13,126 nucleotides of DNA from NCBI GenBank assembly GCA_964648005.1, contig CAZYKR010000108.1:1-13126 (forward strand). The letters are read 5' to 3'. The notes under the pieces are model-generated. The model did no database searches. It was not told the origin of the DNA and saw nothing but the letters and a program-made list of their open reading frames with translations. The stretch's first letter is position 1. Every line of letters begins with the position of its first letter. Source of the stretch: JAGQTE01 sp964648005 (GTDB taxonomy: Bacteria; Actinomycetota; Acidimicrobiia; Acidimicrobiales; Acidimicrobilacustridaceae). Both the position numbers and the translations under genes were made by a program. This document shows positions 9,122 through 13,126 of this stretch, one piece after another.

Positions 9122-9933
9122 GCGAGCACGACGGGCGCGCCACCGACTCGACGGCGGCGCTGACCCTGCGCGACGTCGGGGTGCGCGTCGACGGCCGCGA
9201 CCTGCTCCAGCGGGTGGACTGGACGGTCACCGCGGCGCAGCGTTGGGTGCTGCTCGGGCCGAACGGCTCGGGCAAGACCACCCTGGTCCGGGTCGCCTCG
9301 CTGCAGCTGCACCCGAGCTCGGGCGAGGTCACGGTGCTGGGCGAGACGTTGGGCCGCACCGACGTGCGGACGCTGCGTACCCGCATCGGCCTGGTGAGCG
9401 CCGCGGTCGGCGCCCGCCTGCGCCCCGCCCTGCCCGCCGTCGACGTCGTGATGACCGCCCGCCACGGCGCGCTCGAACCGTGGTGGCATCACTATGACGA
9501 TGCGGACCGCGCACGAGCGCACGCACTGCTGGCGCGCTTCGGGGTGGCGCACCTCGCCTCGCACCGGACCGAGACCCTGTCGTCCGGCGAACGTCAGCGG
9601 GTGCTGCTGGCACGCGCCTTCATGCGCGATCCGGAGCTGCTGCTGCTCGACGAGCCGTTCACCGGCCTCGACCTCGGCGCGCGCGAGGACCTGATCGTCA
9701 CGATCGACGAGCTGGCGCGCGACGCCACAGCACCCCCGATGGTGCTGGTGACGCACCACCTCGAAGAGGTGCCGCCGGCCATGACCGATGCACTCCTGCT
9801 GCGACGCGGCGAGGTCGTGGCCGCCGGTGCCATCGACGACACGCTCACCGACAGCAGCCTGTCGCGCTGCTTCGACCGGTCGCTGGTGGTGCGGCGCAGC
9901 GACGGCCGGTGGTCGGCGACGAGCGCTCCCTAG
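9118..9933 (+). CDS. Orphan ABC transporter ATPase, YlmA/ModF-like
   Basis: A 271-residue stand-alone ATP-binding protein resembling Bacillus subtilis YlmA and ModF-type ATPases (by recall). Walker A GPNGSGKTT (47-55), signature LSSGE (154-158), Walker B LLLLDEP (D178, E179), D-loop GLDLG and H-loop H213 are all present. The usual Q-loop Gln is absent: the region after GEVTVLGETLG reads RIGLVSAAVGARL. An HGALEPWWHHYDDAD segment follows (116-130). No membrane or solute-binding partner of the ABC-importer kind is encoded nearby; its only neighbour in the operon is the TSUP permease, joined by GTGA. Its role is open: it may energise a distant permease or act as a cytosolic ATPase. The stop TAG overlaps the stop of the convergent SRPBCC gene inside CTAG. 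Confidence 0.9.
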   Translation: MSEHDGRATDSTAALTLRDVGVRVDGRDLLQRVDWTVTAAQRWVLLGPNGSGKTTLVRVASLQLHPSSGEVTVLGETLGRTDVRTLRTRIGLVSAAVGARLRPALPAVDVVMTARHGALEPWWHHYDDADRARAHALLARFGVAHLASHRTETLSSGERQRVLLARAFMRDPELLLLDEPFTGLDLGAREDLIVTIDELARDATAPPMVLVTHHLEEVPPAMTDALLLRRGEVVAAGAIDDTLTDSSLSRCFDRSLVVRRSDGRWSATSAP

Positions 9934-10376
9934 CGAGCGGCACCGGCGAGCAACGCCAGCAGCCGCGGCTTGGAGCGTTCGATCTCGTCGCGCAGCATCC
10001 GTTCGAGCAGCACGCCGCCGAAGCTCCCGCCGTAGTGCAAGCGCATCTCCAGACGGGACCCGTCGGGGTGCTCGTGCACCGACGCGTCGAGCACCCAGGC
10101 GCTGTGATCGCGACCGTCGTGCTCGCTCCGCTCGAAGCGCACATGGGTCGGCGCCTCGTCGACGGTGCGCACCATCCGCAGCCGCTTGGAGCGGGCCAAC
10201 GGCCCGAGGCGGCCCCGCAGCTCGACCGCCCAAGCCGGGGCGCCGTCATCGCCGACACCGTCGGGCACGGCGCGCGGGACGATGCTCAGCCAATCCGGAT
10301 AGCGCTCGAGGTCGCCGACGACGGCGAACAGGTCGCTCGGCGCGCACGGTGCGTCCAGGTCGGCCACGACATCCAC
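9930..10376 (-). CDS. SRPBCC-fold (polyketide cyclase/START-like) small protein
   Basis: About 148 residues from GTG 10376. The opening reads VDVVADLDAP, followed by DLFAVVGDLERYPDWLSIVP, which matches the SRPBCC/polyketide cyclase-dehydrase pattern (first strand, then a helix with a D-x-x-x-Y-P-x-W turn). The middle is strand-rich (AWAVELRGRLGPLARSKRLR; THVRFERSEHDGRDHSAWVL), and the end is a long helix FGGVLLERMLRDEIERSKPRL, as expected for a helix-grip ligand pocket. Such proteins bind hydrophobic ligands; the ligand is unknown. The start is uncertain: TTG 10412 would add 12 residues, and GTG 10367, eight bases after GAGG, would remove three. Last gene of the CPBP-ThiN-SRPBCC run, 71 bases (from GTG 10376) below the kinase gene. 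It ends tail-to-tail with the ABC ATPase. Confidence 0.82.
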   Translation of the reverse strand: MDVVADLDAPCAPSDLFAVVGDLERYPDWLSIVPRAVPDGVGDDGAPAWAVELRGRLGPLARSKRLRMVRTVDEAPTHVRFERSEHDGRDHSAWVLDASVHEHPDGSRLEMRLHYGGSFGGVLLERMLRDEIERSKPRLLALLAGAAR

Positions 10377-10447
10377 CTCGCCATTGTGGCGAGCGAGGCG
10401 CGACAGGACCAACGCCGCATCGCTCGACGTCCGGAGCGGGCGGCGAG

Positions 10448-11155
10448 TCAGCGGGGCGGGTCGGCGTCGGGACCCGGCCGGATGGCGAGCAGCACGCCCT
10501 CGTCGAGAGCGATCGACGCCGCCGACTCGGTGAGCACGTTGCTCATCCCGCGCGCCGATCCCGGGTGCAGCTCCTCGCCGTGGAGGGCGTACCGCAGGCC
10601 CGAGGTGCGCACGCCGCGCGCCGGTCCGCCGACCGCCAGCAGCGACACCACCTCGCCCGGTTCGCCGTGCAGCTCCCGCGCCTGGCGCACGATGTGGACC
10701 CGGGCGTCACCGAACACGGCGTCGATGCGCACGGCGGCCCAGCGCGGTGCCGCCAGCACCAGGGCGTTGGCGACGAGATGGTCGAGGCGACCGCCCCCAC
10801 CGCCGAGCACGATCACGTGCGCCGCGCCGTGCTCGAGCGCCAGGGCGAGCGCGAGCTCGAGATCGGTCTCGTCCTTGTCGACCGGGTGGCGGTGCACCGC
10901 CGTGCCACCGGAGGCGAGACGATCGACCGTCGCCGCATCGAGCGAGTCCAGATCGCCCACGAGGTGGTGCACCGGCAACGCCACCGACGCCGCCAGCCGC
11001 GCGCCGCTGTCGGCGGCGATGACGACCGGGGCCGCATCGGTCGGGGGCACCAACGTCGCCAGCAGCGAGCCGTCGGCGGCGCCTCCACCGGCGAGCACGA
11101 GCACGGTCCGGTCGCTCATCGTGTTCGGACCGCCGGCCGATCCCCAGTCGGGCAT
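10448..11155 (-). CDS. thiN: Thiamine pyrophosphokinase (thiamine diphosphokinase)
   Basis: Transfers pyrophosphate from ATP to thiamine, making thiamine diphosphate in the cytosol. In 235 residues the family motifs appear in order: AGGG (22-25), AADSG (47-51), HLVGDLDSL (64-72), HPVDKDETDLELAL (90-103), LGGGGGRLDH (117-126, active-site loop) and, in the C-terminal thiamine-binding half, SARGMSN (200-206). Length fits the family (about 210-240). ATG 11155 is three bases after the CPBP stop, suggesting coupling. ATG 11119 is an alternative that begins right before the conserved RTVLVLAGGG and would drop 12 weak residues; neither has a clear Shine-Dalgarno. No other thiamine gene and no THI-box-like leader is visible nearby, so salvage of thiamine is the likely use. 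Confidence 0.88.
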   Translation of the reverse strand: MPDWGSAGGPNTMSDRTVLVLAGGGAADGSLLATLVPPTDAAPVVIAADSGARLAASVALPVHHLVGDLDSLDAATVDRLASGGTAVHRHPVDKDETDLELALALALEHGAAHVIVLGGGGGRLDHLVANALVLAAPRWAAVRIDAVFGDARVHIVRQARELHGEPGEVVSLLAVGGPARGVRTSGLRYALHGEELHPGSARGMSNVLTESAASIALDEGVLLAIRPGPDADPPR

Positions 11156-11158
11156 CGC

Positions 11159-11983
11159 TCAGCCGATCGACGTGGCCAGCACGACGAGCGTGGCGAACCC
11201 GTTGACCGTCATGTGGGCGACGATCGAGGGACCGAGGCGGCCGGTGACGAGCCGCAGCAGCCCGAACGTCACGCCGAGCACCCCGATGTGCACCAGCATG
11301 AGGCCCAACCCCAGCCACGTCGAGGCCGGTTGGGCGTGCAGCAGCGTGAAGAGCACGGTCGACACGACGAACGCCGCCCACCGGTTGAACCGCTTCTCGA
11401 CGGCGCCGAACGTCAGGCCGCGGAAGAACAGCTCCTCGAAGATAGGTGCACCGAGCACGGCGATCGCTCCGACCACGAGCACACCCACGCCGGTGTCGGC
11501 GTTGTCCGAGAGGATCTGGGTATTGGTCTCGGGGCGGACGTCGATCTGCTGCTCGATGACGCCGAGCAGGATGTTGACCACGAGCGCGCCGACCGCCGCC
11601 GCCACGCCCAGGAACAGGTCGTACCACTCCATCCGGAAGCCGAAATCGGCCTTGAGGGTGCCGAACCCCTTCACCCAGCTGCAGTAGACCGGCCAACCGG
11701 CGAACCCGATCCAGGTGCCGAGCGCTCCGAGCAGGGTCACCCACACGCCGGTGGTGGCCACGCCGGACACAGCGACGGGGAGCGTCAGCAGCGTGCTGGC
11801 CAGCAGCACGATGCCGAGCCCCCAGAAGATGTCGCCCATGCCCCACCGGCGCGGGTCCACGACGGCCGGGGGTGGCCCGGGCCAGCTCGTGGGTGGCGCT
11901 GCGGGTGCAGCCGTCGGTGGCGAGACCGGGGCGGACGACCACGGATCGTCGGCGGCGGTGTTCGGCGGTCGCAGGTCGGTCAT
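11159..11983 (-). CDS. CPBP-family intramembrane metalloprotease (Rce1/ABI-like)
   Basis: A 274-residue membrane protein. Residues 1-45 are a Pro/Ala-rich cytosolic tail (PPTAAPAAPPTSWPGPPPA). About seven to eight hydrophobic helices follow from residue ~50. The three CPBP active-site motifs are all present: EExxxR as FEELFFRG (E183, E184, R188), FxxxH as FTLLH (F212, H216), and HxxxN as HMTVN (H257, N261). The family contains prenyl-protein proteases and bacterial proteins linked to bacteriocin immunity or signalling; nothing nearby points to a bacteriocin, so the substrate is unknown. ATG 11983 is the only good start; a weak GGTGG precedes it. It is the first gene of its run, 73 bases below the acyl-CoA dehydrogenase, with a hairpin in between. 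The thiN start lies three bases after its stop. Confidence 0.9.
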   Translation of the reverse strand: MTDLRPPNTAADDPWSSAPVSPPTAAPAAPPTSWPGPPPAVVDPRRWGMGDIFWGLGIVLLASTLLTLPVAVSGVATTGVWVTLLGALGTWIGFAGWPVYCSWVKGFGTLKADFGFRMEWYDLFLGVAAAVGALVVNILLGVIEQQIDVRPETNTQILSDNADTGVGVLVVGAIAVLGAPIFEELFFRGLTFGAVEKRFNRWAAFVVSTVLFTLLHAQPASTWLGLGLMLVHIGVLGVTFGLLRLVTGRLGPSIVAHMTVNGFATLVVLATSIG

Positions 11984-12002
11984 GGCCGCACCATTCCACC
12001 AC

Positions 12003-12054
12003 GGTCCGACGCCGCCGGCACCGCGGTGCCGGGCGGCGTCGTGCAGCGGGGACC
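12003..12054 (-). terminator. Long interrupted GC hairpin, probable terminator of the acyl-CoA dehydrogenase gene
   Basis: Directly after the dehydrogenase stop. The inner arms GACGCCGCCGGCACC (12008-12022) and GGTGCCGGGCGGCGTC (12025-12040) pair with a single bulged G. An outer arm GGTCC (12003-12007) can pair with GGACC (12050-12054) across an internal loop. No U-tract follows on the minus strand, so it would be a stem-only terminator of the kind found in high-GC actinobacteria. It could alternatively be an mRNA-stabilising 3' structure. Confidence 0.5.
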
Positions 12055-12056
12055 GG

Positions 12057-13126
12057 TCAGCGGCGGAGGAGGTCCTTGGCGATGTGGGTGATCTGGATCT
12101 CGTCCGTGCCGGCGTAGATCTGCAGCACCTTGGCGTCGCGTGCGAGCTGCTCCACCTTGAACTCGGCCATGTACCCGTTGCCGCCGTGCAGCTGCACCGC
12201 CTCGAGCGCCACCTCCATGGCGGCCCGGGCCGAGTACAGCTTCATGGCCGAGGCTTCGGCCAGCGTGAGGCCCTGGCCCTGCTGCGACAGCTCGATGTAG
12301 CGGAACACGAGGTTCTGCACGTTGAGCCGATGCACCTCCATGATGGCCAGCTTCTCCTGGATCAGCTGGAACTCGCCGATCGGCTTGCCGAACTGGACGC
12401 GGTCCTTGGCGTACTGGACGCTCAGCTCGAGGCACCGCTCGATGATGCCCAGCGCCATGGCGGCGACGCCCGAGCGCTCCATCGAGAACGTGTCCTTGGC
12501 ACCCTCACGGCCGCCCGACGGGACGTCCTCGGTCTCGCCGATCAGGCGGTCGCGTCCGACGCGCACGTCGGAGAGGAACAGCTCCCCGGTCGGTGAGCTG
12601 TGCATGCCCATCTTGCGCAACGGCTTGGACTGCTCGAGGCCCGTCATGCCCTGGTCGAGCACGAACGACAGGATCTTGCGCTCCTCCGGCGGGTTGCCCT
12701 CGTCCAGCTTGCAGATGAACACGATGGTGTCGGCGTAGGGACCGTTGGTGATGAAGGTCTTGGAACCGTTCAGCACGTACTCGTCGCCGTCGCGGCGCGC
12801 CGTCGCCTTCATCGAGCCGAAGGCGTCGGAGCCCGAGTTGGGCTCGGTGATGGCCCAGGCGCCGATCTTCTCGAGCGTGAGCAGCTCGGGAACCCACCGC
12901 TCCTTCTGGGCGATGGTGCCGCGCGACGAGATGGCGGCGGCGGTGAGCCCCATCGACACCCCCATCGCCGTCACCATGCCCGGGCTGTAGCGGCACAGCT
13001 CCATGATCGGGATCATCGTCATCGACGGGTCCATGCCGCCGCTGCGCTCCGCCTTGGCGGGCGGCTCGGTGCCGTTGGCCTCCGCCTCGGCGACGGCCTT
13101 CTCGAACTCCATGCGCTTCTTGAAGC
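12057..13126 (-). CDS. Acyl-CoA dehydrogenase, 5' end cut by window edge
   Basis: FAD-dependent acyl-CoA dehydrogenase, catalysing alpha,beta-dehydrogenation of an acyl-CoA. The frame runs open through the right edge (FKKR precedes the Met at 13112), so about 40-60 N-terminal residues are missing. Counting from that Met: the middle-domain signature AWAITEPNSGSD (85-96), LNGSKTFITNGPYAD (114-128), the flavin-contact stretch DRVQFGKPI (237-245), QLHGGNGYM (307-315) and the C-terminal IYAGTDEIQ (332-340). The position of the catalytic Glu in medium-chain enzymes (YEGT) is Ala here (A334). Instead a Glu occurs at 212 in SMERSGVAAMALG, the helix-G place used by isovaleryl- and long-chain acyl-CoA dehydrogenases. 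This favours a branched or bulky substrate, but I cannot name it. An ordinary internal-Met start at 13112 is unlikely because the upstream codons are coding-like. Confidence 0.94.
   Translation of the reverse strand, partial: FKKRMEFEKAVAEAEANGTEPPAKAERSGGMDPSMTMIPIMELCRYSPGMVTAMGVSMGLTAAAISSRGTIAQKERWVPELLTLEKIGAWAITEPNSGSDAFGSMKATARRDGDEYVLNGSKTFITNGPYADTIVFICKLDEGNPPEERKILSFVLDQGMTGLEQSKPLRKMGMHSSPTGELFLSDVRVGRDRLIGETEDVPSGGREGAKDTFSMERSGVAAMALGIIERCLELSVQYAKDRVQFGKPIGEFQLIQEKLAIMEVHRLNVQNLVFRYIELSQQGQGLTLAEASAMKLYSARAAMEVALEAVQLHGGNGYMAEFKVEQLARDAKVLQIYAGTDEIQITHIAKDLLRR

Noticed and set aside
11159..11983. Bacteriocin immunity system based on the CPBP protein
   Set aside because: No small leader-peptide gene, bacteriocin or modification enzyme lies nearby; the neighbours are thiN and an SRPBCC protein.
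9788..12091. Long plus-strand frames opposite the SRPBCC, thiN and CPBP genes
   Set aside because: Arg/Ala-rich shadows. The minus-strand genes carry complete active-site motifs.

Overview
This is a dense, very GC-rich stretch of bacterial chromosome with frequent GTG starts, 4-base stop/start overlaps and few gaps. The gene families and their style fit a high-GC actinobacterium: a tandem CNNM/CBS pair laid out like the one I recall from mycobacteria, an actinobacterial-type heterodimeric ABC exporter, and an APH-like kinase with a DUF6285 domain. An environmental Acidimicrobiia-like lineage is my guess; no marker gene here proves it. I see no rRNA, tRNA, CRISPR array, transposase, integrase or prophage gene.

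Layout. (1) Bases 1-4531, minus strand: a four-gene run read right to left. Two CNNM/CBS membrane proteins overlap by 4 bases. After a 31-base gap comes an aminoglycoside-phosphotransferase-fold kinase fused to a DUF6285 domain. A formylglycine-type sulfatase then overlaps the kinase by 4 bases and runs off the left edge. (2) Bases 4571-4663: a divergent promoter gap. (3) Bases 4664-9933, plus strand: two full-length ABC exporter half-transporters joined by a TGATG overlap, then a TSUP (TauE/SafE-like) permease, then an orphan YlmA-like ABC ATPase joined by a GTGA overlap. (4) Bases 9930-11983, minus strand, convergent with (3): CPBP-family membrane protease, thiamine pyrophosphokinase, and a small SRPBCC-fold protein. 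(5) Bases 12003-12054: a strong interrupted hairpin, probably the terminator of (6), an acyl-CoA dehydrogenase on the minus strand that enters from the right edge.

How the genes work together. The clearest functional unit is the ABC pair. Motif differences indicate an obligate heterodimer with one consensus and one degenerate ATP site: the first subunit has Asp in place of the catalytic Glu and of the Q-loop Gln, and the second has an altered signature, LSSGE. The two CNNM proteins look like a second asymmetric pair, since only the first carries the C-terminal CorC/HlyC domain. The kinase-DUF6285 fusion and the acyl-CoA dehydrogenase suggest acyl-CoA metabolism, but they are about 10 kb apart and in different transcription units.

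I did not find a convincing new multi-gene system. The most useful observations are the ABC site asymmetry, the shifted catalytic base of the acyl-CoA dehydrogenase, a CNNM gene whose best ribosome binding site sits in front of an ATC codon, and the kinase-DUF6285 fusion.
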